From positions 220,794-284,793 of the forward strand of contig VZRR01014189.1 of assembly GCA_013398015.1 (NCBI GenBank): a DNA stretch of 64,000 nt, written 5' to 3'. The number at the start of each line of letters is the position of its first letter. Positions within the stretch are counted from its first letter, which is position 1. The DNA comes from Oreocharis arfaki (lineage: Eukaryota > Chordata > Aves > Passeriformes > Paramythiidae). Below the pieces are notes generated by a model. It did no database searches. It was not told the DNA's origin and saw only the letters and a program-made list of their open reading frames with translations. A program made the position numbers and the translations under genes. Positions 11,617 to 24,400 of the stretch are shown here, one piece after another.

Positions 11617-11908
11617 AAAACAGCAAAGTGAGAAGGGCAGCCCGTTCTCCTGGCAGAAGGGATCACTGGGTGGAAGTTAGGACTGGAAATGGCCGGGTCT
11701 GAGGTGGCATTCCCAGGTGAAAAGCTGCATAACAAAATATGCACAGACACACCTTCAAAGACTCATTCCAGCAATACTTTTGACATTATTGAGAGATTAA
11801 AGTGGAAAATTGTGTTCATGTATAACCAGATAAAGCAGATGTGCTTATCTGGTTAAAAGAGCAAAACCAAAGCAAAGCCCAAAAACAAAATTAAAAAAAA
11901 AAAAAAAA

Positions 11909-11924
11909 NNNNNNNNNNNNNNNN
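11909..11924. other. Assembly gap (16 N) inside poly(A)
   Basis: Sixteen N flanked by A runs on both sides. It is probably an unresolved homopolymer, so the true length is unknown. The open frame across it is an artefact. Confidence 0.98.
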
Positions 11925-14900
11925 AAAAAAAAAAAAAACAAACCAAAAACATTGACTTTCATGCCAAAAGCAGCTTATATGGCGCTTTTGTTCTGAAATA
12001 CAAAAAAAAAAAATAAAGAGGCTATCCAGAAATACCATGCTGTAATGTACATTGGGTATTTTAGGATATAAAGAACCTCTTCAAAACATTCTCGTTTAAA
12101 ATGGAATTCTTCAAGTCACTGCATAGCAAGAGTTAAGAAAATTTTGACATGCACTAAGAAAAATAACCTGCATTGAAAACCCCCACAACACATGAGAATT
12201 AATGCAGATGAACATGGCCACTTTCAAACCAGCAGTACAATCAACTTTGATTTTCAATCAAAGGTTGATGTGGAAAAGGGAGGAAGGGGAATATTACAGG
12301 CAAGGGCTCTGCCTTGGCCAGACACTCTGGTTTACAGGAGGTTGCAAGTCTCAGTATTTCACGTGAGACACCATGTCACGGCTCAAGTAAGCTGCATTTC
12401 AGATCTCAGAGTTAACAGAAGAGAAAAAAGTAAGACTCACCAAAAGATAATGCAGGCTACAAGACAATATCCCTTTTTTTTTGTTGTTTTCTCAAAATAA
12501 TCCCATATACCAGCAGAAGCAAAGCCAATAAGGTTTAATAATTCTTTGGGATATAAGTGCTTTCCTCATCTGTCTGGTGTGTTGGTCTGGTTAATAACCT
12601 CTAATACGGTTAATTTACTTTGTCCCACTGAAGTGTGTTTGACAATTCAGGGTAACTACTCTTCTCTCTGCTCCACAAAAGGACAATATTTGTGTATTAT
12701 CACTGTTTTACAGATAAAGAAAATGACAAAAATATAGGTTTATTCAAAGTCACACAATCTATCCCTTTAAAAGCCAGGCCTGGCCTACACCTTTGGCACC
12801 GGAAAGTGGAAGTTACAAACTTCCTCCTCCCCGGAGGAGTTTAAAACCATAAAATTGAGAGGGACTCAATTCCCAGACTCCATCTATCTACCCTTGCAGG
12901 CAGTAATTTCAGATAATCATCTGACAAAATAACCACCTGTCACTTGGAAACCATATTCAGCTTGAATGACTCTTCCTGCAACTCTGTAAGCGCAGAGAAT
13001 CTTACGCCCTGCCACAGAGACCTGAATTTTGCAAGTTTAGATCTCTTTATTAAAAAACTTGTAATACGGCTTAGAACGGGGAATTTCCTCCACAGCAATG
13101 TATTACTGGTTGGCATGGAAGCAGCACTTGGAGATGCTGATCAGGATCAGGTGCTGTGCAAACATTTAGGGAGAGCCAGTCCTGGATTTCAGCTTAAATC
13201 CCTGAGTCTGCAAGGGATGCTCCTGTGGCAGATCTGGCTGCTGGGACAAATCTGAGCTGGAGCTCTTTGGCAGCACAAAGCTCCTTTTGAGGCCACACAA
13301 GATTGAGCCATGAGCAAAACAAGTGAAAAAACCCCAAATCCCAATATCCGTTATTTGTACAAGACAAGGAGCAGCTCTGCTGGCCTTGCCTTTGTGATGC
13401 TCCCACAAATGGGATCTCAGATAAAGATCTTGCTTTTCTGATGCACAAAGCAATTTCAATATCCTCCTTTTCACCAAGTAATGGAGATCCAAATCAGGCC
13501 CTGAATGGAAAGCACCAGCTTTATTTGTTACACTTTAAACCCACTGGGCAGGTCGGTGGCAGATTGTTTGAAAAATGCGTAATTCGAAACAAAAAATCAC
13601 ATCTTGTTCCAAGGCCACTTGTTTTTTCGGGTACAAACCTGCCAACCAGGCAGGGAGTGCTCTCCACAGAGTTGAAATCTCAGGCTCTGGGGTTTCCAGC
13701 ACTTCTTCCATAAAAAAGCATGGCAGGTTCACCAGCAGGCTCCTGTGCCTGCTGCTGGCTCCAGAGCTGGAGGCACTGCACTCACTCGGAGTGAACACGG
13801 GCTGGAATTGTCAGGAACTGAAGGCAGGATCTTAAAATAATATTTGAGAACCCAGCCAAGGCCTCTCTGCACCCTCTGAGCACTTAGATTCAACAAGCAA
13901 CAGACATGCTCCTCTCACTCCATTTTCCATCTTTTTTTAAATGAGGCATCACCATCACTCTCAGTGTGAGAATTTCCTTCTGCAGATGGCAATTTCTGAG
14001 GAGAACACGGGGTTCCTCCTGTGTGGTCAGGTGGGCTCTGAGCTGCCTGACCCAGGCAGGAGGTGAACGAGGCAGGAGTTTACTGGCTGTGCTGAGCTGT
14101 GTGAGTGACCTGAGCCCACGGGAAGGTGACAATCCTGGTTATCCCCTGGCTGAGCTGCCATGGGAGGAGCAGAGAGAGCCCTGCTGCAAAGCAGCTGTAA
14201 AAACCTGGGACAGGGCAGCCAGGAGATGCTGGGGAACAACCAGACTGACTGAAAGGAAGCACATAGCCCCAAAGTGGCAGGAACTCCTTAAATTATCATA
14301 ACCTTATCAAAGGCCCTTATTTCCCATCACCTTGGCCAGCCACCATCCCTTCAGGAGCATGCAAAAAACCCTTTTTCACATCTGGCATGTGAATTCCTGT
14401 TACTGGTTTTTGGCTTAAGGTCCTAGTGGGAACAGAATGGGAATTTCAAGACATTTCACTGAGCCGTATCATGAGTTTTATATCTGAAACACCTTGGCTA
14501 TAGCAGAGAGAAAATGCCATGCAGCCAATATCCTCTTCCAGACTGCCAGAGCAAAACCAATTTTGCAGCTACAGAAGGGACATAAACTCAAATTATTCCT
14601 AAAAGCATATTGGAAAAGATTGATATTTTGCCTTTCCTACCACAACTAAAATTGAAAATCGCAGAATCCTGTTTGAATCCTCCCTTGTTTTTTATGGATA
14701 TTAAAACTTGCTGAAGTTGAAGACAGCATTCCAGGCCCTGGATTAATTTTCAATCCACATTCCAACTCCTCAGCTTATTATCTTGGATAAAAACACAGCA
14801 TTGTTACAATGAAGCCAGCTTGCAGCAAACCAACCAGGAAAAGAGAATGCTAAAGATAAATTAGTCTGCACTGGTAGCAGGAAAGTTAATCTAAAAAGAA

Positions 14901-15059
14901 AACAAGACATGCACATCATCTTACTTCCTCTGGTTTGGACGCACCTTATCTCGGCCAGTTCTTTTACCCTGAAACCACAGGTGAGACATATCTTATATAT
15001 TCAGCCCAAACTCACTTCTCCATGGAGTGTTACAGAAATTAGTGTGCTACACTGCAGCG

Positions 15060-15091
15060 GTGATTTTTGGAAAAGGTGATTTTTGGAAAAG
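15060..15091. repeat. Perfect 16-bp tandem duplication
   Basis: The unit GTGATTTTTGGAAAAG occurs twice head to tail with no mismatch in intron 8, suggesting a recent slippage or duplication. Confidence 0.95.
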
Positions 15092-16240
15092 ATATCTCAG
15101 GTTTCACAGTAAAAATGCTTTGGATTTATTTTTAATCTAAGAGTAACAATTGTACTTTTAATTAAATATGAAAAAAGTTATCCGAAACCTAATGAGAAGT
15201 GTGATGCAAAGAAGAAACAGAAGTGATTTAGGGAATAGTAATTCTTTATTCTTTATGGCAATTGCAGTAATTCTCCTTGATTCTTTTCAAAACTTTCTGA
15301 TTTTTCCCTGTGAAAACAATCAAATATGACAAAACAAATCTGAATGTCGGTTCTTCTGCCCTCCATGTATATCTGTAGTAGAGAATCTCAGGAATTACAC
15401 AGCAAAAAGATTGAATTGGTCATTTTCCACATCAGCCAAAAAGAAATAAACTTTGTGAGGATTTGAAAAAAAAATTTACAAAATTCCCTTTCCTACTCCC
15501 AATCTCTTCAGGGCAATGAGTCTCCTTACAAGATGTCAGTGCTTTAACACCTTGTACTGCTCTCCTCCACTGCTTCTGTTCTGCTGCTCTTTGCAACACT
15601 CAGCTTGGTAAGACTGGCTTTGTTCCCATATGGGAACGAGGATCCAAACCTGCCCAAACCTGCAGCCACCCCCTCCTACCCCCAAGCACAGCCTCAGGAG
15701 GGTGAAACCCACACCCTCTCCCATGGAAAGATATCCAAGCCAACACAAAGCTTTGTGTGCAGCTCACTAGAGGATGTGTTCCTCGGTTGTCAGGGAAACT
15801 CACTCCCAGCGAGTTCCCAGATGCCAGCAGGATCATCCCTGGCATCACGTTTTCAAGAGGAAAGAGTCATAAATGAAAAAATATTTAACAACAATGCTGA
15901 ATTCCCACCATGTGATCAGGGTGCTGTGTGGAGAGCCACAGTCCATCCCATGTTTATTGGCCCCACCAACACCTGATGGGGAGGGAAATTCAGAGCTCTG
16001 CTCCCGACAGCTGAGTCTTCTGGATTCTCACAGCTCTGCTTCACATGTATACCAGCATTCCCTCCTCATGTTTACAGCTGGTTCCACCCACCACCCCCTG
16101 CTCTGCCCGTGCAGTCGCTGAAAGCAGTGAATGAGTGATGGAACAAGAGCGCGGCACTGCCCGCTCCCTGTTCCAAACCCCACAGCTCTGACTGCACGAG
16201 GCTCAGCAGCCCAAGGTGTGACTGCACAGGGCTCATCTCA

Positions 16241-16425
16241 GAGTCACAGAGTCACAGAACAATTTGGGAAGGGACCTGAAAGATCATCTCATTCCACCCC
16301 CTGCCATGGGCAGGGACACCTTCCACCAGACCAGGCTGCTCCAAGCCCCATCCAACCTGGCCTTGGACACTGCCAGGGATGGGGCAGTCACAGCTGCTCT
16401 GGACAACCCATCTCACGTTCCAGGA
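16241..16425 (-). mobile_element. CR1 LINE 3' end, truncated
   Basis: Reverse complement of a CR1 3' region. It begins on the plus strand with the terminal octamer repeat GAGTCACAGAGTCACAGAAC. GGGAAGGGACCTGAAAGATC, CCTGCCATGGGCAGGGACAC and CATCCAACCTGGCCTTGGAC follow, and it fades after CTCTGGACAACCCATCTCAC. It is close in sequence to the copy at 7275-7437. Confidence 0.87.
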
Positions 16426-17640
16426 ATGGAGATTTGCGGAGCAGGAATGGTTTAATCCCTCTAAAATGATAACAAAATCCCTGCTTCACACATTGCAACC
16501 AGCAATTTTGCTCTTCAGATGTCCCTGCGTGATGGAATCAGCCAACTCACAACTGCCACATCTTGAGCCAAGCTTTCTGCTCCTCATTCTTGAACTAACC
16601 CAAAGCCATTGCAGGTAGCACTCTGCATATCATTTACAAAAATGGCAAAATGGATGGTGAGAAGCGAGGAAGGAATAGCCTGAACAGTAAAATTCCAGTT
16701 TCATTGTTCCGGCCCAGGGGGCTGCAGGTGTGAAATGAACGCTCAGTTCTGCCTGTCACTACCCAGACCCTGCACAAGAAGCATCAGAGCAGCTCAGATC
16801 TCAGGCAAACCACAGAAGATGTCACTGACAGAACCAGCAAAGCTCATACTAAGGATGGAAAAACTGAAATAATAACGATTTATCCAAGTCTCAAGGAAGG
16901 ACGCATTCAGGTTTCCAGTCACGTGCATGAAGTGGGGACTTTGATCAATGTGTTGAGCCATTAGCAAGCCTTTAATAAAGCAAATAAATCCAATAAATTT
17001 CAAGGCAAAATCTGGAGGAAAAGCTCTCCCATTCAGTGAAATGTTCTCTGTCATTGTGGCAGCTTGTTTCTTCCATTATTGCATTTCCAATTCCATGTAA
17101 TTATAGATGCTATGATAGACTATCAATTCCCTAGTTTCTACAACTTAATTACCAGGATGCTGAGAATTTGAAATGAGAAGAGTCCGTTTCTAAGCCCGAG
17201 CAAGACCTAATGCTTCACTGGACTGAGGTTTAATCTTGATGCCATAACCTAGGGCCAGTTTATAATCCATCAGCAAAGAGTTTTGTTGGAAAGCAGGGAG
17301 GTGCCTTGTACCAGGGACACCATCAAGGATTCATGAGGTTCACACAAGGATTTCAGTCATGCCTTGGTGAATTTACACTGCAGCAACACTTCTCTGCAGC
17401 AAGGGGAGCACTGAAGAGATGTCAATAACCAAAAAGCTGTTTATCAGCACCCTGAGATTCGTTTTCACGACAGCAATGTCACTACGGTGCACTATGATAT
17501 AACTAGTAAAAAATGCAATATATAAAAATGAAAATGCGTTTTTCTTTCAATGGCTAAAACAGTTATTGAGAAAAGAGCTGGGAAAAAATTCATATAATTC
17601 CTATTGCTAGTAAAAAGGCATGAAGGCAAATGGGATGTTT

Positions 17641-17670
17641 CATAAAGATATAAATATTTATATCTTTATG
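17641..17670. repeat. 30-bp perfect palindrome
   Basis: The left arm CATAAAGATATAAAT is followed with no spacer by its exact reverse complement. The flanking bases (T and G) do not pair, so the symmetry ends at the arms. It is AT-rich (26 of 30) and lies in intron 8. Confidence 0.97.
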
Positions 17671-18109
17671 GTGGGTGATAAATCTCTACCTGGGAGTTAA
17701 ATACCAACTATTTAATGTCTTTAGTTTACTTTTCCCCTCATTTCCTCTCCTCCTCCTCTTAAAATGACTTTGTATTTACCCTGTTAATTACTAACAGTAA
17801 ATTTATTTAAAGGATTTGCCTGAAACAAATATTTGTGCTGTATATGGAAAGGATTAAAGACGCCTTTTGCAGGAAGCATGTCCAAGGACACAGGAACCCC
17901 ACTCCCGAAGCCACCAAAGTGTTGGGCCCAGCAATCCCGAGGTGAGCAGAGCAGTACCTGCTTTTACACCTGCAATTATAAAATATTTTGATTAGAGGAA
18001 AAATTATCATCAGTGCCAATTATAACACTTGAATAAAGGGCTGTGTGCAAAATGTAATACTGAATTTTACTGAAATAATGGTTTAATTTAATGGGTTTGT
18101 ATCTTTCTA

Positions 18110-18127
18110 AATATATATATATATATT
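18110..18127. repeat. (AT)n microsatellite
   Basis: A run of alternating A and T of about nine units in intron 8. Confidence 0.9.
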
Positions 18128-19552
18128 CACAAACAATGTGGATGATCTCCTTCTTTTCAGGCCTTTTGCTGGAGCCAGCTCAGCTCTGGGAGCTTTTCCC
18201 TGTTCTTTGGTGACCTCTTGTGGTTTCTCACTCTGAGGAGAAATTATTTTCTCAAGCTCAACTTTACTTAGGATAAAGGAAAAAAGGGAATCTGAAAGGA
18301 CAAGACAACAGATTAATATATTATGGAGCATCTCAAATGACCTCTTCTGTGGGGTTTATAGCAACATTCCCCATTCAATTATTTTTCTTAAACCTTTCTT
18401 TGTATTGCTGGATAGAAGTTAGAACTGTATGAAGTACCTGAGCACATGATTTCTAAAATATTCCCCAGTGTGCCAGGCACAAGGTGGAGGTAACCATATT
18501 CCCTAGGAAATGGAGACAGTGAAGTCAAATGGCTGTGAAAGACATGGGAAAAGGGATGTGTCTGTCCTCAGACAGGAGTTTCAGGGGATATTGCCCTGGA
18601 CAACGATGTCTGTCAGTGTGAGCTGCGAAATCCAGAGAGGGAAGAGTTTCCAGCTCCCCATTTGGCACTGTCAACATGTTTAATCTGTTTAATAATCCTG
18701 CAGCCACCTGAGTCCACTTTGTTTCCTGCCTTTATTGCCAAACACTCCCTCCCCTGCAACAGAGCAGTGCCTAACGAGATGAAATGTAATTAAAGAGGCT
18801 GCCTAGGAATAATATTCAAGAATTCTTGCAGAAGTATCCTGTGGTAGTAGTAATAAAAATCCCCAAAAGCAAATAGGATGCTACAACAGTGAATCCCTAA
18901 GTGTCAAAGGAAGAATTGCTTTTCTATATGCTCTCTCGTTCTTTAATTATGCAAATTACTGCTAGTTTTCAATAATAGAAAAACCTAGAGTGTGGAATTT
19001 GCTTTTAAGCATAAAACTCATTTCAATAAAGGAACAAAAAAATTCTGTTCTAAAAGAATTTTTAAGGACTTCAGTTCTCCCTGATCTTAGAGCAAATCCT
19101 TGCAATCAAACCCTGCCAGCCACACAAAGCTGCAACCAGGACTGATTTTATAACCTTGAGATTCTGTATCCAAATCTTAATGTGCTCTGAAATGATTTAT
19201 CTCCCTCTCACTCACACACACACAGATGAAGGTGTTTTCTGCATGATGTTGAGAAATAATCTATTTAAATACACACTTTGCAGTGGGAAGAAAGCAGGAT
19301 AGGTGTGTGACCCTTCCCAGTGTCCCATTATTCCATAAGCAACTCCCATTGGCTATGATATCATAAATCAATTTTTGTACATTTCCTGGTTTCTAGCTCA
19401 GAATTGCTGGGTTACCCTCAGGAACGCAGCCCTTCCTCCTTCACTTGCTCCTGCTGCTTCCTTTCAGTTCCAGTCCTGCAAACTCGGGCAGGGAACCTCC
19501 CCAGCAGCCCCACATGAGCTGATCCCCCACAGGTCGTTCCCAAAGATGTGCT

Positions 19553-19592
19553 CCCGGCACAGGGACCCCCTGGATCCCCCCAGGATCCCCCC
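19553..19592. repeat. C-run repeat, G-rich on the PRKCA sense strand
   Basis: Plus strand has C runs of 3, 5, 6 and 6, the last ones within a repeated GGATCCCCCCA unit. The PRKCA sense strand therefore has four G runs with loops of 5, 5 (counting beyond the G runs) and about 10 bases, a possible intronic G-quadruplex. CCCC-GGGG pairing nearby could compete. Confidence 0.7.
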
Positions 19593-21427
19593 AGGGGTTA
19601 GAGGTAGCTGAGCTCAGGGCTCAGGGTCCCTGCCAGCAGCAGGGGAGTGGGCATTGCTAGTGATTAGTGAGAAAAGACAGATCATGAACAAAGAAGCGCT
19701 TTTTCAATGAAAAACCCTGAATTCCAGAGTGTCCCCATAGAAACAGAGTGCCAGCTTTCTCTGTTGGAATTCATGTTTATAATCCACCAGGACTAAACAT
19801 GAATTTTGCCTGGGAAGCAGCAGTTGTGGGAAACCCTTCAGTCCTTTTTTTGGGTGCACTCCTATGGTGGATACATGAATTAATCAAGGACTTTTGTCAG
19901 CTTGTATCAGTGCTCTTCAAGGCCTGGATTTTACAAGGAGGTGACAAAAATTCCTATTTATCCCAGGTGCATTTTATCAGGGTGACTTTTGCTCTGGTTC
20001 AAAAATCCATTTAAGCAGAGAAACTCCCAACTGCCCAGCATGAGACAAGCTGCACCAATGAAACCACCATGAGATTTTATTTTAAAATACGAAGGGGTGT
20101 AAAGGACTGAGGAAGGGCAGTTCTCTTCTGTACAGGCTTTTCTGAGATAAAGAATCAAAAGTAAGAAAAAGTGATTAATTTGATTTTCCTGGTTCAGTGT
20201 TAGAACATTTGTTAAAATCTTGCATTAATAACATAAACAACTCTTAAAAAAAAACCATTTGTTTTTTAAATTAAGTATTTTAAGCCTTCAGTGATAATGT
20301 GAAGTGCTCCAGGTCAATTTCAGTTGTAAAAATACTATTTGCAGATAATAATGGCTTCAATAATCTTAGAGTCTTAGAACAACTGACAACAAGCTTCAAA
20401 TTTTAATTTAAACTGTAACTTAACCAGTGTATGAAACTGAAAGTGTGGTTTGTGCCAGTGGCCTTTGCCCTAATAAAGCAAGATAAGTTAGAGGTACATG
20501 CAAATATAAACAAAACACACGGATGTTCTCGATGCTGAGATGTAACTTTCATGGCAGTAACTCAGCGATGTGGGGAGTAGTGAAAGGAGCAAAATGAGAA
20601 ATAAACAGGTGAATTGGTACTTCGGGTATCAGAGCATCTGTGCACATGGGTAATATCTGTCACAACATCGCATACTCCAAATAACATTCAGCAATAGATG
20701 TTCTATGCTAAATCATAAAACATGCATGCTCTATTATCTAAATTTATCTATTAAAAAATACAGTGACCATGAGCATTATTTTATCTGTGAAAGTCACTTA
20801 AAGTTCCATGAATGTCTTTCAAATTAAAGATGCACCTTTTTCCATTTTCCGTGAGAAGGTGGCACTCATTTCAGTAATTCCTTCAAAAAGAAAGGCACAC
20901 TGCATCTGCTCAGGTTTGATCACTCTTTTTTTTGTAGTAAAATTCTAATCTGGGGATCACTTTATGACAAACTATGGAAGATTTGTACTTCAATTTTAAA
21001 TTTTTTTTTTATCAATTAGAAAAGCTTGAAGTGGGAAAAAAAAACAAGTGCATCCTTAAAAGATGGTGAGAATGAAATTAAACTTAATAAACTTCAGATG
21101 CTGGTAAAGGGGGTTGTGTGTAGGAGAACACCAAGGAGAAAACTACCTTGAAGAAGTGGATATTTACATGACAGTCCTGGAAGAGACAGGAAAGGGAGAA
21201 ACACTGCGTGGTTAGTAATGGGCTGGCTCAGCACAGCAACCACAATTAGCAGCAGAATAAACAAATACAGACACAGCAGCAGCGGGAATACAGAAATGGA
21301 CACGCCTGTTCAGCACAGAGAAAAACCACGACAAATAAATCGGTGTTAATTACCCGAGCAGGGAGGAGGGGGGACAGGAGCACAGCCAGGGCCGGGGCTG
21401 TGCTGCTCCTTGGAGCCACCTCAGCCC

Positions 21428-21444
21428 CACACACACACACACAC
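21428..21444. repeat. (CA)n microsatellite in a GC-richer stretch
   Basis: About eight CA units inside a GC-rich region of roughly 170 bp (about 21350-21520) in intron 8. The surrounding open frames have no recognisable protein motif. Confidence 0.9.
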
Positions 21445-24400
21445 CCCACGCACGGAACTGCCCTCCTGGCACAGCCCTCCCCGTGTGCACGGCTGGGCAC
21501 GGGCACCGCCGGCTCTCCCCACTAAATGACCTCGGAGGCAGGTGTGTGACCTGTCTCTGACAGCACACCAGGGGTTTGGGAGATTTGGTTTTGCCTTGTT
21601 TTGCGACACAGGTTTCACTTTTAGATAAAAGGTAAGGAAATCCCTGCTATTAACATGGTTTTTTACATTCTTCACCTCAAATCACAACACACTGACAAAA
21701 GCCTTAAGCAAATCAGCAGCTGATGCAAACTGAAACCAGAGATTTCTGCCATCTAGTTACGAAATTTCAAGTTCTCCAGTTTGAGCCATGGTGAGTGGAT
21801 GGGAAACCTCCAGACAACTGCATATGGGAATTCCCCCTGCCAAACTATAGTACAGAACAGATGGAGTCATCTAACAGCATCTCTATAACGCTGCAAACTA
21901 TTCTCTAATGATTAAATATGCACAATTTAAAAATAGGAATGAGTGCCATGGCCAAAAAAAGCAGCTCTTCTTTTTATATCTCTATATGCATAATGAGTGT
22001 GGATTGATGTGCCAGTGATATTTTGGCTGGTCATGATTTCAGTGTGGCTTAGTGTCTGTTTCCTGAAAAGTAAATTTAATCTTGTCATTTGCAATTCCAA
22101 GTGTCAGCAACATTATTTCTCTTTTGCATGTCCCCTTTGCTGACCTGCCTGAAGCTTCAAAGTGGGAATGCATATTGGTTAGAGACAGATATGGAAGAGA
22201 TCATATCTTTTATTTGTTTTTTTTAAAAAAAAAGTAAAGTAACTGCAGTGTAACAGCTCTGGGGCAAAACATCACCATCCTTCAAAGATGTAAAAGCAAT
22301 GTTTCCTTCACAGCCCTTATAACACTTTGCAGAGACCTGGAGAACCTAACTCACAAATTAACAAAGTCACAAGCTCCTCTACAGTTTGTTTTGGGGGTTT
22401 TGTGGTTGTTCGTTTGTTCGGGGTGGTTTTTTTGAATGAAAACAGATTTAATTAGAAAACTCACTGGGTTCTCAAGAAGCTACTGAAACAGTCCCTGGAG
22501 TATCTGCTATGGCCCTGGCTGTGCAACTGCAGCATTTCTACCCAGCCTTCAGCTCAGAATTAAGACAGCTCTAGGATGACCTGGTCATTGATTAAAAGGA
22601 AGAAATATAATGCCCTTTTAATCTAAAATTGTTGTGAATATCAGAAGAACATGAGATTCATCAAGAAAGTTCTGGTCTTCTCCTTTCTAACGAAGCAGAC
22701 AGAAATGGCTTTTAAAAAATTAAGAGGAGTGTTAAAGATCTAAGAAATGCAGGGCCTGCACTGAAACAATCTGAAACAATGTACTGACGTTCAGAAAAGG
22801 AATTATAAATAAATGAAAGAGGTTTCTTAAGCATTAGACTGCAACAGCAACAAAACTCATCAGAAAGTTTTACTCGTGCCTTGAACTCTGGGGACAGTTT
22901 CAGATCCTGTTTAACACCAGCTGTGCTGCCATGAGGAGAGGCCTGATGGTGCAAATACTTGTTAGCTTTGTGTGCAGATACACAGCCTGAGGGCTCTGGG
23001 CTGTAAATTCGGGTCTGCACAAGGATTAACACACGAGTTTGGTCAAACCAAGTGCTGCCCTGCATCCTGGAGGAGTTCAGGAACAGAAATATCTCCCAGA
23101 TCCTGCGTCACCGGAGAGGTTCCAGGTATTTATAACCGATCCTGATGGCCAAGCTCCACATCCTTCCTGTTCTTATCTTTAAAATGCTAAAGCATTTTAG
23201 AAGACATTTTCTTCAGGATAGTAATAATAGTTCTGTTTAGAAGCACTGAGATGTCACCAAAACATCACCACTGACGGACCACTTCCAGCGCTCAGACACC
23301 ACATCCACCCTGTTCTCAGCTCTGTTCCCTCTCCTCATGCTCTGGGCTGCAAAAAGGAACTACAGGTGCAGCTCCAGTACAGCCTCCACCAGCAGTTCCA
23401 TGGGTCAAAGCAGCTGGAATCGCTCACACAAACGGGACTCAAAGCCAGGGATGTGCATGTGGGTGTTTGTCCCCTCGCAGGGTCCAGGGACCGTCCCCGT
23501 GCTGGGACAGCAGCCAGAAATTCAGGGAAGGATTTCATTCCTGTGAAAGCCACCCAGAGAGCCACACTAAAGGAAAGAATTAGAACAAAAGGACGTATCT
23601 GACACGTGAAGAGTGTGCACCAGGAGGACCATTGTGTGCCTTCCCAGAGATGCTCTAAAATGAGGATTTATGAGCAGAATCCCACTCCCTAGCAGCAACG
23701 TGCTGGGATCGCTGCAATTGCCAGAGCTGGGTGCAGTGCCTCAGACTGCTCCCATCACCAACATACCTTGTGCTCAGTAAATGTGTCCATGGGTAAGGAT
23801 TATGGCTGCTCTGTTCTTTGTTTAATTTTAAAAAATCCTTTATATGGACCATAACAGCTGCTTTATTTTTAATAACATTTCCCAGTGCTGGTGATGTGGA
23901 AAGAAGCAGAGAGATCATAGAACAATTTACCAGCCCACTTTTAAACCAGTATTGTTCTATTATTATTCTAAGGTGATATTTAAGTATCAAGAAATGCTTT
24001 ACTAAGCAGAAAAAGTAAAAAGTACTTGACCAATCTCAAAAAATTTCCCACATTAGAAGTTTTAGAATTTACAGGTTTCTTTCCCCCAAATTCAGGAGGA
24101 AACGAATGATGCTCTAAATTGCAAAGGCATCTCACTGCTCCAATCACAACCAGGTAGAAAAAAATACCAGAAGGTTGCATTATTTCAATATTCTGCTTTT
24201 TTTCTTTGACTAGAAAAGTACTGTAAGAAGAAAACAGGTACATGACAAAGAGTAGATGCTGCATTGGAAGATTTGCTAGTTTGGGTCCGTGGAGGCACCT
24301 GGGACTGTTGGGAGTTCCCATGGCAACCTCAGCACGGACAATTATGGAGCAGCCACAATTATTCTGAATATGCCTGCTGAGAAGGGAGTTTCATTCTGAG

